Below are positions 25,416-35,000 of a stretch of 53,421 nucleotides of DNA, piece after piece. Both the position numbers and the translations under genes were made by a program. Within the stretch, counting starts at the first letter, position 1. Each line of letters starts with the position of its first letter. Below the pieces are notes generated by a model, which saw only the letters and a list, made by a program, of their open reading frames with translations, was not told where the DNA came from and searched no databases. The DNA comes from Synechococcaceae cyanobacterium (GTDB lineage: Bacteria > Cyanobacteriota > Cyanobacteriia > PCC-6307 > Cyanobiaceae): the NCBI GenBank assembly GCA_947378425.1, contig CANCJV010000028.1:1-53421 (forward strand), given 5' to 3'.

Positions 25416-26153
25416 CTAGGGGGCTCGGCGCAGCTGGGTGACCTGATCCGCCATCGCCATCAGCGCTGCCGGCATCGAGGGACCCGTCAGGATGACATCC
25501 AGCTGGGCGGGCCTCCTCTCCAGGGTGGCGGTGACTTCATCCGCCGCCAGATAGCCCAGCTCGATCGCCAGACCCAGCTCATCGAGCACCATCAGATCCA
25601 CCGAACCCTCCAGCAGGCAGGTGCGGCTGTAGGCCCAGACCTCGGCCACGGCCTCCAGGGTCTGGGCCAGGGCTGACTCCGTCCCGAGCTCCGCGTCAGC
25701 GGCCTCGTGGCGGCTCCCCAGCCCTGCGCTTGCCGCGGCGGCGGTCCCGCCGTCGGGCTCAAGAGCGCCGGCCTGAATCCCGCCGAGCCTCAACGGGGTC
25801 TGGATGCACTGTGGGGTGGCAGGCCGCAGCCACTCCAGCCGGCCGCACAGCCTGAGGCTGCCGGCCACTCCCTGCTCCACCCCTCCCTTGAGGAACTGGC
25901 TCACCAGCACCCGGCTGCCCAGGCCGGCCGTGCGCAGGGCCTGGCTGAACACCGCCGCGAAACTGCCCCGGAAGGGGGCCGTATGGATCTGCAGCAGGCC
26001 TTCAGGCTGGGGCACCAGCCGCAGGGGCGGCAGCGGCGCCGGCAGATGGGCCGGCGATCCACCGGTGGCGGACTCCAGTCGCCCCGCAGCGGCAGGCCTC
26101 GGGCTCTGGCGATGGCTGGCGAGGCTGACGGTCATGGCGATGCTGCTGTTCAC
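25416..26153 (-). CDS. cobO: CobO-like corrinoid adenosyltransferase
   Basis: 245 residues. LQIHTAPFRGSFAAVFSQAL occupies the Walker A place, LGSRVLVSQFLKGG follows, and VDLMVLDELGLAIELGYL is the Walker B/DE strand of CobO/BtuR enzymes, which adenosylate cob(I)alamin. The Walker A loop lacks the usual GK[ST]; as far as I recall the same oddity is typical of picocyanobacterial members, so the enzyme may bind ATP differently or have changed role. ATG 26135 is an alternative start. The protein has an Ala/Gly-rich insertion around 125-150. Upstream of dcd and divergent from rph. Confidence 0.8.
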   Translation of the reverse strand: MNSSIAMTVSLASHRQSPRPAAAGRLESATGGSPAHLPAPLPPLRLVPQPEGLLQIHTAPFRGSFAAVFSQALRTAGLGSRVLVSQFLKGGVEQGVAGSLRLCGRLEWLRPATPQCIQTPLRLGGIQAGALEPDGGTAAAASAGLGSRHEAADAELGTESALAQTLEAVAEVWAYSRTCLLEGSVDLMVLDELGLAIELGYLAADEVTATLERRPAQLDVILTGPSMPAALMAMADQVTQLRRAP

Positions 26154-26284
26154 AGGCCTGGAACGGAACGGCTAGGCGGGCCTGCCGCTGGTCCCGATGG
26201 CGAATGTAGCGGCATCGACAAGCCGCGCACACCACCGGTGGTGGAAACAGACGTACCAGTGCCGGCGCCTAGCCTGCTGCTGGC

Positions 26285-27115
26285 GTGCCTTCAGCCGCCC
26301 CCGTCCGCCGTTCTGTCCTCGCCGTGTTCTCCAGCCCTGATGCCGACCTGCGGCGCGATGGCCGCAAGGCCACCAGCCAACGTCCCGTTCAGTTCCAGTG
26401 GGATCCGATGGGCTTCGCCCTCAGTTCGGTGCTGATCGCGACCGGACAGACCCGGGTGCTCTGCAGCGTCTGCCTGCAGGAGGAGGTGCCCCGCTGGCGC
26501 CGGGGCAGCGGCAGCGGCTGGCTCAGCGCTGAGTACCGCCTGCTGCCGGCCTCCACCCCCAGCCGCCAGTCCAGGGAGCTGATGAAGCTCTCCGGGCGGA
26601 CCCAGGAAATCCAGCGCCTGATCGGCCGCAGCCTGCGGGCCGCCCTTGATCTCGGCGCCCTGGGGGAGCGCACCCTGCTGGTGGATTGCGATGTGCTGCA
26701 GGCCGATGCCGGCACCCGTACGGCCTCGATCACCGGCGCCTGGGTGGCCCTGGCGGCGGCGATCGAACGGCTGCAGCGCCAGCAATTACTGAGTGGCTCC
26801 CCCCTGAAGCAGCAGGTGACGGCGATCTCGGTGGGCCTGGTGGAGGGAGCGGCGCTGCTGGATCTCGATTACAGCGAAGACAGCCGCGCCGAGGTGGATC
26901 TCAATGTCGTCATGGACGATCAGCTGCGGCTGCTGGAGATTCAGGGCACCGCCGAAGGGGCTCCGTTCAGCCGCAGCCAACTGGATGCGCTGCTGGATCT
27001 GGCCGACGGCGGCATCCGCAGCCTGCAGCAGGCCCAGCGTCAGGCTCTCGCCGCGGCTCCGGCCGGGTCGCCGATCGGGTCGGCGCCGGAGCCGCTGGCG
27101 GGCGGGGCCGCCTGA
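26285..27115 (+). CDS. rph: Ribonuclease PH
   Basis: 276 residues from a [41 protein letters not shown] opens the RNase PH fold; [38 protein letters not shown] and [23 protein letters not shown] hold the phosphate- and RNA-binding positions; [21 protein letters not shown] closes the domain. It trims tRNA 3' ends phosphorolytically. A low-complexity tail of about 25 residues is added. It precedes ntcA by 106 bp. Confidence 0.93.
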   Translation: MPSAAPVRRSVLAVFSSPDADLRRDGRKATSQRPVQFQWDPMGFALSSVLIATGQTRVLCSVCLQEEVPRWRRGSGSGWLSAEYRLLPASTPSRQSRELMKLSGRTQEIQRLIGRSLRAALDLGALGERTLLVDCDVLQADAGTRTASITGAWVALAAAIERLQRQQLLSGSPLKQQVTAISVGLVEGAALLDLDYSEDSRAEVDLNVVMDDQLRLLEIQGTAEGAPFSRSQLDALLDLADGGIRSLQQAQRQALAAAPAGSPIGSAPEPLAGGAA

Positions 27116-27156
27116 GGCGCCAGATTGTGCCCTGGCAAACTGTGCCGTGGTAAACA

Positions 27157-27198
27157 GTGTGGATTGCTACAAGCCTGGGGGCAACCGCTCCTTAGCTT
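27157..27198 (+). promoter_or_regulatory. NtcA-type activator site and -10 box of ntcA
   Basis: GTG-N8-TAC at 27157-27170 differs from the NtcA consensus GTA-N8-TAC at one base; exactly 22 bases later is TAGCTT (27193-27198), fitting the TAN3T -10 element. Spacing and order match NtcA class II activated promoters, which argues for self-activation of ntcA. The predicted transcript would start about 27205, leaving a short leader before the ATG at 27222. Confidence 0.55.
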
Positions 27199-27221
27199 CC
27201 AAGCCAACTCGGCAGCCCGTC

Positions 27222-27962
27222 ATGGTCGGCGCCACACGCGGATTCAGCCGTTACGCCAGCACCCCGTCGACGGGGGCCCCCGGAGCGGTCGCTTCCATCG
27301 GCAGCGCCGCCACGGCAGGCCCCACTCTGATGGAGGTGATTCGCGGCCTCTCCGGCAGCAGCGTCGAAACCATCGAACGGGGCAAGACGATCTTCTTCCC
27401 CGGCGATCCCGCCGAACGGGTGTATCTGCTGCGCCGCGGCGCCGTACGCCTCTCCCGGGTCTATGAATCGGGGGAAGAGATCACCGTGGCCCTGCTGCGC
27501 GAGAACAGCCTGTTCGGGGTGCTGTCGCTGCTCACCGGCCAGCGCTCCGATCGTTTTTATCACGCCATCGCCTTCACCCGCGTCGAGATGGTGACGGCGC
27601 CCGCCACCTCGGTGCGACGGGCGATCGAGCAGGACGCCAGCGTCGGTCTGCTGCTGCTGCAGGGACTCTCGTCCCGCATCCTGCAGACAGAGACCATGAT
27701 CGAAACCCTCACCCACCGCGACATGTCCTCACGGCTGGTGAGTTTCCTGCTGGTGCTCTGCCGCGACTTCGGCGTGCCCGGCAGCGAGGGAATCACCATC
27801 GATCTGCGCCTCTCCCACCAGGCGATCGCCGAGGCGATCGGCTCCACCCGTGTCACGATCACGCGCCTGCTCGGCGACCTGCGCAATGAAGGCCTGGTTC
27901 AGATCGACCGCAAGAAAATCACCGTGTTCGATCCGATTGCCCTGGCCAAGCGGTTCAGCTGA
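27222..27962 (+). CDS. ntcA: Global nitrogen regulator NtcA
   Basis: 246 residues from ATG 27222. A CRP/FNR-family protein: cAMP-binding-like fold with [27 protein letters not shown] and [22 protein letters not shown], dimer helix, and a C-terminal helix-turn-helix [24 protein letters not shown] that is nearly invariant in NtcA. It senses 2-oxoglutarate and switches on nitrogen-assimilation genes when ammonium is scarce. The N-terminus has about 30 extra Ser/Gly/Ala-rich residues. Confidence 0.97.
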   Translation: MVGATRGFSRYASTPSTGAPGAVASIGSAATAGPTLMEVIRGLSGSSVETIERGKTIFFPGDPAERVYLLRRGAVRLSRVYESGEEITVALLRENSLFGVLSLLTGQRSDRFYHAIAFTRVEMVTAPATSVRRAIEQDASVGLLLLQGLSSRILQTETMIETLTHRDMSSRLVSFLLVLCRDFGVPGSEGITIDLRLSHQAIAEAIGSTRVTITRLLGDLRNEGLVQIDRKKITVFDPIALAKRFS

Positions 27963-28025
27963 GTTCAGCTTCCAGAGCCGTACCCCCGCCGGCCGGAACG
28001 GCAGGGCCAAGACGATACTGAGGCG

Positions 28026-29297
28026 TTGCCGGAGCTGGGCGTGTCGGGCTGGCTGCTGATCCTGACCTTGCTGGTGCTCGGGGGCGTGCTCTCCACCCTC
28101 GGCGATCGACTCGGGACCGGGGTGGGCAAGGCTCGGCTGAGGCTGTTCGGGCTCAGGCCGAAGAACACGGCCGTGGTGATCACCGCCCTCACCGGCGCCC
28201 TGATCAGTGCGCTGTCCCTGGGGCTGATGCTGCTGGTCAGTGAGCGCCTGCGGGTGGGTCTGTTCGAACTCGACCAGATCCAGGCGCGCCTGCGGGACAG
28301 CCGCAGCGCCCTGCGCCAGAGCCAGGTCGATCTGGACCGCAGCCGCGGCGAACTCAGCCGGGCGGAGCTGGGCCGCACCCAGGCGATCGCCGGCCGCCAG
28401 CGGGCTCTCGACAGCCAGCACAAGGCGGAGGGCCAGCTCAAGGCTGCCGAGTCGCGCATCGCCGGCCTGCGTCGGGAACTGCAACCCCTGCAACAGGAAC
28501 GCAGGCGCCTGGAGAGCGAGCGTCTGCGGCTCAGTCGCGAGGTCAGGGGCCGGGATGCGGAAATCCGCCGCACCGAAGCCGAACTGGCCAGTGTGCGTCA
28601 GCGGATCGCTGCGGGCGAGAAGGAACTCAAGGGTCTTGAGACCAACGTGATCGCCCTGCGCCGCGGCGACGTGGTGATCGCCAGCGGCCAGCCCCTGGCC
28701 ACCGCCAAAGTGAAACTCGAGAAGTCAAGCCAGGCCCAGGCGGTGATCGATGCCCTGCTGCAGCAGGCCAATCTCACGGCTTTTCAACGGCTGCTGCCCA
28801 ACCAGAAGCCGGACCGCCAGATCCTGCTGGTGCCCCGCAATGACATCGAACGGCTCAAGACCCTGCTGGCCAAGCAGGGCACCTGGGTGGTGAGCATCCG
28901 CTCGGCGGCCAACGTGCTTCGGGGTGAGCAACGGGTGCTGGCCTTCCCGGATCTGCGACCCAATCGCCAGGTTGTGCGCAAGGGTGAGGTGCTCGCCCGC
29001 ACCACCCTGGAAGGCGACGCCAGGGGCGCGGAGGTGGTGCGCAGCAGGCTGAATCTGCTGCTGGCCGCCGCCTTCGCCCGAGCCCAGCGTCAGGGCACCC
29101 TGGTGGACGGCCTGCAATTCGATGTCAACGACTTCAACGAGCTGGGCCGGGCCCTGGCGGATCGTCCGGCCGGCCAGGAGGCCACCCTGGAGGCCACGGC
29201 CCGCGGCAACGCCGACACCCCCGATCCGATCGTTGTCGATCTGCACTGGCTGAGCTCGGGCAAGGGCGGTGATCAACGCCGCGAACGGCAGCCATGA
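28026..29297 (+). CDS. DUF3084 membrane/coiled-coil protein
   Basis: 423 residues from a TTG. Two N-terminal membrane helices (GWLLILTLLVLGGVLSTLGD and TAVVITALTGALISALSLGLMLLV) enclose LGDRLGTGVGKARLRLFGLRP, a hallmark of the family. A long Arg/Glu/Leu coiled coil (about 85-210) and a C-terminal globular part (VIALRRGDVVIASGQPL and later) follow. It is conserved in cyanobacteria; function unknown, probably envelope or cell-shape related. Its stop overlaps the start of the RuvX-like gene (ATGA). Confidence 0.85.
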   Translation: MPELGVSGWLLILTLLVLGGVLSTLGDRLGTGVGKARLRLFGLRPKNTAVVITALTGALISALSLGLMLLVSERLRVGLFELDQIQARLRDSRSALRQSQVDLDRSRGELSRAELGRTQAIAGRQRALDSQHKAEGQLKAAESRIAGLRRELQPLQQERRRLESERLRLSREVRGRDAEIRRTEAELASVRQRIAAGEKELKGLETNVIALRRGDVVIASGQPLATAKVKLEKSSQAQAVIDALLQQANLTAFQRLLPNQKPDRQILLVPRNDIERLKTLLAKQGTWVVSIRSAANVLRGEQRVLAFPDLRPNRQVVRKGEVLARTTLEGDARGAEVVRSRLNLLLAAAFARAQRQGTLVDGLQFDVNDFNELGRALADRPAGQEATLEATARGNADTPDPIVVDLHWLSSGKGGDQRRERQP

Positions 29298-29770
29298 GCC
29301 CCGTCGTCAGCGCGCCGGGCCCGGGGCCGCTCGCCGGTCTCGATCCGGGCCGCAGCAAATGCGGCCTGGTGCTCACGGACCCGGAGCGCCAGCAGGTTGT
29401 CATGGCCGGCGTGCTGCCTCCTGAACAAACCCTGGAGCTGCTGGGATCCTGGCAACGGGGCGCCGGCCTGGCCGCGGTGGTGCTGGGCAACGGCACCGGC
29501 TCGGGCTTCTGGCGGCAACAGCTGGAACCGGGCCTGCTGGTCCTGCCGGTGGAGGAACGGGGCAGCACCCTGGCCGCCAGGGAGCGCTACTGGCAGTTGC
29601 AACCGGCCAGGGGCTGGCGCCGTCTGCTGCCTGAGGGTCTGCGCCAGCCCCCCCGGGACTGGGACGACGTGGTGGCCCAGCTGCTGCTGGAACGCTGGCT
29701 GGGTCACCCCCTGATCCGCCCCCAGAGCGTGGTCGAGCTTCAGAAACTGGCGCGTACCGTGAAGGCGTAG
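29294..29770 (+). CDS. RuvX/YqgF-like RNase H-fold protein
   Basis: 158 residues. LAGLDPGRSKCGLVLTD matches the first strand of the YqgF/RuvX fold, which carries the catalytic Asp; LPVEERGSTLAARERYW and PRDWDDVVAQLLLERWL give the later acidic positions. YqgF proteins mature the 16S rRNA 5' end or resolve junctions; this member is a divergent cyanobacterial type. The gene is coupled to DUF3084 by a 4-bp overlap, and its last 31 bases overlap the convergent DUF3146 gene. Confidence 0.75.
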   Translation: MSPVVSAPGPGPLAGLDPGRSKCGLVLTDPERQQVVMAGVLPPEQTLELLGSWQRGAGLAAVVLGNGTGSGFWRQQLEPGLLVLPVEERGSTLAARERYWQLQPARGWRRLLPEGLRQPPRDWDDVVAQLLLERWLGHPLIRPQSVVELQKLARTVKA

Positions 29771-29997
29771 TCGCCGCCGGGTTCCAGCTGGTAATCGGCC
29801 TGGAGCAGAAAGCGCAGCAGGGCGTCCTGAATCAGGGCCCGTCCCAGCGAGGGCTCGACGCTCAGCTCACCGCGATCGAAGGCCCAGCGAAAGCTCCACT
29901 GGAAGCCACCGGCGCTCACCTCCCCCTCCAGCAGGCAGGGACTGAAGCTCTGGCGCAGCACTCGCAGCCTGGCCGTGGTGGTCGGTAGTCGGCTCAT
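29740..29997 (-). CDS. DUF3146 family protein
   Basis: 85 residues. ARLRVLRQSFSPCLLEGEVS, then FQWSFRWAFDRGELSVEPSLG and a C-terminal YQLEPGGDYAFTVRASF, in line with the small cyanobacterial DUF3146 family. No membrane segment; function unknown. The ATG overlaps the pth stop (29994-29997), so it is translationally coupled to pth. Convergent overlap with the RuvX-like gene. Confidence 0.75.
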   Translation of the reverse strand: MSRLPTTTARLRVLRQSFSPCLLEGEVSAGGFQWSFRWAFDRGELSVEPSLGRALIQDALLRFLLQADYQLEPGGDYAFTVRASF

Positions 29998-30611
29998 GCT
30001 CCTGAGGATGCCGCCACGACGGCCCGAAAACTGTTCAGCCGGTTGCCAGCCCGCTCCAGGCCCGAACGGCGGATCAGCTCGATCCCGGCTGCCACCTCCA
30101 GCAACACGGCCTCCAGCAACGGCCGCTCTTCGGCCGAGAAGCGGCCCAGCACATGGGACACGGTGCGCTCACGCCGCTCCTGGGGATTGTCAGCGGGGGC
30201 ACCGATGCCGATGCGCAGGCGGGGGAAGTCCGGGCTGCCCAGGTGCTGGATGGTGCTGCGCAGCCCGTTGTGGCCGCCGGCGCTGCCCGAGGCCCGCAGG
30301 CGCAGCCGGCCGAGGGGCAGGTCCATGTCATCCACCAGCACCAGCATCTGGCCGGGGCTGAGGCGGTACCAGTCAAGGGCGGAGCGGATCGAGCGGCCGC
30401 TCTCGTTCATGTAGGTCTGGGGCATCAGCAAGCGCAGCCGCTGCTCACCTGTGCCGATCTCGGCGATCTGGCCCTGCAGCCGGGATTGGTTGCGGAAGGG
30501 GGCGCCGGCGGCGGTCGCCAGGCGCTCCAGCACCATGAAGCCGACGTTGTGTCGGGTGTCGGCATAGCGAGCGCCGGGATTGCCAAGTCCAACCAGCAGT
30601 TGCAGATCCAC
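29994..30611 (-). CDS. pth: Peptidyl-tRNA hydrolase
   Basis: 205 residues: LLVGLGNPGARYADTRHNVGFMVLE contains the catalytic His, LMPQTYMNESGRSI the substrate loop, LVLVDDMDLPLGRLRLRASG the Asp, and GSAGGHNGLRSTIQHLGS the RNA-contacting loop. It frees tRNA from peptidyl-tRNA dropped by ribosomes. It lies downstream of tatA/B on the same strand (19 bp), with DUF3146 after it. Confidence 0.95.
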   Translation of the reverse strand: MDLQLLVGLGNPGARYADTRHNVGFMVLERLATAAGAPFRNQSRLQGQIAEIGTGEQRLRLLMPQTYMNESGRSIRSALDWYRLSPGQMLVLVDDMDLPLGRLRLRASGSAGGHNGLRSTIQHLGSPDFPRLRIGIGAPADNPQERRERTVSHVLGRFSAEERPLLEAVLLEVAAGIELIRRSGLERAGNRLNSFRAVVAASSGA

Positions 30612-30630
30612 GCGGGGGTGAGCGAGCCTT

Positions 30631-31005
30631 TCAGCCGAGAGTTTCGGCAGGCTGGGGGCTCACCTCGACAGGATTGGTTGAGGCAATGGGGACGCTCAGA
30701 TCCGAGGTGGGCTCTGAGACGCTGGCCAAGGGCGCCGTGCCGTCGGCATCGATGGGAGTCGCCATGGGGTCCGTCGCCGCGCCATGAGTGGCAGGGAGGG
30801 AGGTTGCAGCAGTTGAGCTCGCCGCTTCCGTGGAGGCGATGGCGCTGCGGAACTCCTGCTCGAACTCCTGGGAGGCGGACTGGAACCCGCGCAGTGTCCG
30901 CCCGAGGGTTTTGCCGAGTTCGGGCAGGCGCTTGGGCCCGAAGACCAACAGGCCGATGGCGGCGATGACCGCCATCTCGGGGAGTCCGATGCCGAAGATG
31001 TTCAT
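30631..31005 (-). CDS. tatA: TatA/TatB-type translocase subunit
   Basis: 124 residues from ATG 31005. MNIFGIGLPEMAVIAAIGLL is the short N-terminal membrane helix, FGPKRLPELGKTLGRTLRGF the hinge and amphipathic helix; the rest is a Ser/Thr/Pro-rich acidic tail. It forms part of the twin-arginine pore that moves folded proteins across thylakoid and plasma membranes. TatA and TatB cannot be separated with confidence; the Glu at position 10 is seen in TatB-like members. Downstream of psbH on the minus strand. Confidence 0.85.
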   Translation of the reverse strand: MNIFGIGLPEMAVIAAIGLLVFGPKRLPELGKTLGRTLRGFQSASQEFEQEFRSAIASTEAASSTAATSLPATHGAATDPMATPIDADGTAPLASVSEPTSDLSVPIASTNPVEVSPQPAETLG

Positions 31006-31036
31006 GGGGGGTGCTGGGGCGGAAGCCGCCGAGGGA

Positions 31037-31237
31037 TCAGCCGACGCCGTTCCAGTTGACGGTGATGCCCTCAAGCAGCAGGGACTTGTTGTACAGCTGC
31101 AGGATCACCAGCAGGAAGACCAGGAACAGGGCCATGAAAATCCCCATCACCGGCGTGGTGCCCCAGCCGGGGACGACCTTGCCGTATTCGGAGTTCAGAG
31201 GACGCAGAATGTCTCCCAGGCGGGTGCGTTGAGCCAT
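31037..31237 (-). CDS. psbH: Photosystem II protein PsbH
   Basis: 66 residues: [20 protein letters not shown], the conserved [11 protein letters not shown], one membrane helix ([18 protein letters not shown]) and the lumenal end [13 protein letters not shown] small PSII core subunit near CP47 needed for QA/QB function. Divergent from psbN, the usual arrangement in cyanobacteria and plastids. Confidence 0.97.
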   Translation of the reverse strand: MAQRTRLGDILRPLNSEYGKVVPGWGTTPVMGIFMALFLVFLLVILQLYNKSLLLEGITVNWNGVG

Positions 31238-31379
31238 GACAGATCGGTGCTCTCAAGCAGAAGATCGTTCTGGCTACTGTAAGGGCCTTGCAGGCCGCAC
31301 CGAGGCGGGCTGTCGAGAGTTGTGACGCAGGCTCCCCTGCGCACCCCGGCCCCCTCGCGTCCTGCCCCCTTTCTCCCCC

Positions 31380-31529
31380 ATGGATCCCACCACCAGCGGC
31401 TCCCCGGCCCTCTCCGTAGCGATCGCCGTTCTGACGGTGCTGCTGGCCTTGACCGGCTTCGGGGTCTACACCGCCTTCGGGCCCCCCTCCAAGCAGCTCA
31501 CCGATCCCTTCGACGACCACGAAGACTGA
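31380..31529 (+). CDS. psbN: PsbN assembly factor
   Basis: 49 residues from ATG 31380: one membrane helix (ALSVAIAVLTVLLALTGFGV) followed by the signature YTAFGPPSKQLTDPFDDHED. It helps assemble photosystem II heterodimers and repair them rather than being a stable subunit. Read directly from the sequence. Normally near psbI too, but here psbI is 4.7 kb away, beyond the GH38 gene. Confidence 0.96.
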   Translation: MDPTTSGSPALSVAIAVLTVLLALTGFGVYTAFGPPSKQLTDPFDDHED

Positions 31530-32087
31530 AGGCAGCAAGTCAGACCTGGAACTTTGATTTCCTGGCCGTCAAAGCCGACCTGGGCCGGCCCCATGGAACA
31601 GCCGTCCATGGGCTGGGCTCAAGCCAGGGCGCTACCCACCTGAGCCGGTTGGACGCAATTCTTTCCGGTAGACCTCGGGACACCCTGCAACCGGAAGCCT
31701 CGTTCGGCTGAGCTTCCCCTCGGCGCCAGCACCCAGGATGCTGCGGACGGCGTTGGTCACAGCTGGTTCGGACGCGTTCCCAGCCAGCGGCGTCAAGCCA
31801 GGCCAATGCTGGACCACCGCTTCCTTCCGGAACCGGGCGACTCGGGTCCCTTGACCCCGGGGGTCACGTCAGGTCGTCAACGGCGATTTCCAGTGCTTGC
31901 CGCGCGGCCACCCTGGAGGCGATGACGCCAACCCCTGCGGCGTTGTTTGGGATGTTCAGCTCCAGGGGTACGGATGCACGGGCAGGCGAGCCAGGGCTGG
32001 GCGATCACTCGCTTGCGCCGTCGCCGAGCTGGCCTGCTGTGGCAGGCCGCAGCCGTGGAAACCATGCCGGCTGCGAAGGCCGGAGGC
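31530..32087. other. Gene-poor stretch with a short coding-like remnant
   Basis: 558 bases after psbN. No full gene. On the minus strand 31864-32004 gives 46 codons ending in TGA with natural-looking composition (VPLELNIPNNAAGVG, IASRVAARQALEIAVDDLT) but no start codon and a stop upstream, so it may be the tail of a lost gene; I do not recognise the family. The rest has only short random frames. Confidence 0.35.
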
Positions 32088-35000
32088 TCAGGCCGGAGCC
32101 GGCCGCCGGCGAATGCGCCAGAAGGCCAGCTGCCAGGGGCCCAGCGCCAGGTGGTCCTCGCCTGAGGCCCATGGGCGATCGAGCCCGTCGAGCCGCTCCA
32201 GCACCTGCCAGTGCGCGCCCAACTCCAGCCGGCGCCGGCAGGGCCCTTCGTTCTGGACGCTGAGCACCAGGTCAATCCCGGCGTGATCGGCAGCGCCGCC
32301 GAACGGCTCCCCCGTGGGCTGATCCGCCGCCATCGGCGCAACGCTGATCGGCTCCGCGCTGGAGCGATCCTGGCAGGCGAGCCCGGTGGGATTGTCAGCA
32401 GCAGGACCCGTGGCAGAGGTGGGGGCGACTGAGGCATGCGCGTGGGTGGGGCGCAGCCCGACCAACCGCAGATCGTCCTGCAGGAGTGGAATGAAGGGCC
32501 CGGCGGGCGACCGCGGTCCAGTCGGCTGAGATCCGGAGCGTTCGGAGGGAGCCCCATGGGGGCCAGACGATCGGGTGCCAGGCGGCTGGCGCGGCCGCAG
32601 CCAGAGGGGCTCGCGCAGCCGTCGGGCCTGCTGGGGCACCTGGGCCTGCCGCCAGCCTGCCGGCGCCGCCATCAGGCCCAGGCGCTGGCGCTGCCAGCCG
32701 TTGTCGGCGCCGGGATCGGGCCAGGTGGGGGCTCGCAGCAGCGAGACGCTGAGACGATCGGCTGTGGCTGAAACTCCCTGGGGCCCATCCAGCAGCACTG
32801 CCACGCCAGCGGCGGCGGCCCAGCTGATCGCCGGCACCTCCCAGCGGGCCTGCTCCCGCGGTGTGCGCGCCACGGCGGGTCGTTCGATCACGCCGGCACT
32901 GGTGTCCGCCGCCCAGCGCTCGGCCTTGCCGGCCAGGGGGATCTCCAGCTGCAGCAGCTCGTGGCGCTGGCGCCACTGCTGGCAGAGCACCAGCTCCAGC
33001 CAGGGGCTGCCGGCCAGCAGGCGCAGCTCCAGCCGCACCGGGCTCTCGCCGACGATGCCGCGCCAGCGGAACTGGGCAGCCAGGGGACCGGCGCTGACCA
33101 GCTCCGGTGCTCCCTGCCAATCCCAGGGCAGCGGATGGCGGCGGTGATCGGCGGCCAGATCCCAGGCATCCCAGAACTCGCCCCGATCGGCCCAGCGCTG
33201 CCAGCGCAAGGGTGCCGCCAGCAGGGAGTTGCCCTCGCCCGCGACCAGCTGTTCCAGTCCTGCCGGGCCGATCACGGCCTCGATCAGGCCGTTGCCGAGG
33301 CGCCAGTGGTCGGGCCCGAGCTCCTCAGCGCCGATCAGGTGCACGGGCTGGTGTGGTTCCAGGTGCTGGTGGAACTGGGTTGCTGCCAGGGGCTGCCCTG
33401 CGGCCGGGGACTGCCGGGAAGGCGTCGGTACGGATGCGGGGGGTCTCTGTTGGGGTTGCCTGGGCTGCGCTGCTGCGGGTGGCCGCAGCGGCTCGACGGG
33501 TGGCGCCTTCCAGATTCGCTCTGGCGGCAGGGCTTCAAGGCTGGCCGAAGCCAGGGCCGCCGGGATGGCCCGGCGCCGAAGCGCCAGGGCCGCCACCCCG
33601 GCGGGCACGGGCAGCTGGATCCAGACACCCCCCTCGCCAGCGGCCTGGCCCGGCAGGGCTGACTCCTGGCCGTCGGCCTGAATCAGGCTCCAATCGCCTG
33701 CGGGCAGGCGCAGAGTGTGGCCAGCGGCCGGCAGCGTCTGCAGCTGGACCAGCCACCAGAGCTGGTCGCCGGGCGCCTGCGTGCTCCGGTCCTGGGCCGG
33801 ATCGCTGTTCCGATCGACGGCCAGAAGGCTGGCCTTGTTGCTGATCTCCTGGCTCAGGGGGCGGCCATCAGAGAGGTTCGGCAGCGGCGGCAGAGCCCAT
33901 GCCGCTGCTGCCAGATGGGAGCGGACCTTCTGCGGGGGATCCCCCGACGGGCTGGCCGAGAGCTCCTTCTCCGGCGCCGTGGTTCCCGGCGAGGGCTCCG
34001 GGCATGGCGCTGCCGTCCGGGCACCAGCGTTAGCGTCCGCCCTGGCCAGGAGTGCCTGCAGATCCCGGTCGCGCTGGGAGCGGCTGCGCCGACGGGCTGC
34101 TCGCCACTGGGGCTCGGCCTGTTCGAACACCTCCGGGATCGACGTGCCCGGCAGGATGTCGTGAAACTGCTGGAACAGCAGGGGCCGCCAGTCGATGGCC
34201 GCTTCGCTCCCGGGGTCAGCCGCGCCCGCCAGCGGGCCGGCAACGGCTGCCCGGGCAGCAACTACGGCCTCGTCACCAACAGCGGCCTGACCCGTGACAG
34301 CCGATTGCCCAGCCGCCGCCGTCTGCCCAGTTGCAGCCTTCTGGCTGCCAGCGACAGCCTTCTGGCCCGCAACAGCCCTTGGCCCAGCACCCGCTGTCTG
34401 CTCAGCCACAGCTGTCTGGCTGCCATCGGCCGGCCGGTCCACGGCTGACATCCTTGCCCCAGCAGCCGACTGGGAGACACCCGGGATCAGGGAGACACCT
34501 GCCGCTGGACCACCCCCCGTTGATTGCCCACCAACAGCCGGTGGATCAGCGACAGCTCGGGCAACGGCGGCGATTGATCGCTCTCCAGCGGCTGACTGGC
34601 CCGGACCGGCTGAGGAACCGGCGACAGTCCCATTCCAGGCCATCAGCAGGGCCCGGGCCAGTTCCGCCTCCCGCAGCAGCCGCTCCAGGCTGCGGTTGTG
34701 TCGCTTCTGATCCGGCCGACTGGTGGCACAGCCCCGATGCAGCTCCAGGTAGAGCTCATCGCGCCAGACCGGCAACCGGGGGGCCAGGGGCTCCAGGCGC
34801 CCGAGATAGGCGCGCAGGGTGCCGTGGCGCTGGGGGACAGCCTGCGGTTGCTGTTGCCAGAGGGCCAGCTGCTCCAGCATCTCGGCGGTGGGGCCGCCGC
34901 CGTGATCGCCCACCCCCGGCAACCACAGGGCGTCCGCAATCCCGGTGGCCCGCTGCCAGTCGAGGCGGTAGGTCTCGATCGGCAGGGGATCGCCATCGGT

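Noticed and set aside
27146-27174. A TGT-N8-ACA arrangement as an alternative CRP-type site upstream of ntcA
   Set aside because: Half-site spacing is two bases short of the NtcA/CRP consensus; the overlapping GTG-N8-TAC reading fits better and has the right distance to a -10 box.
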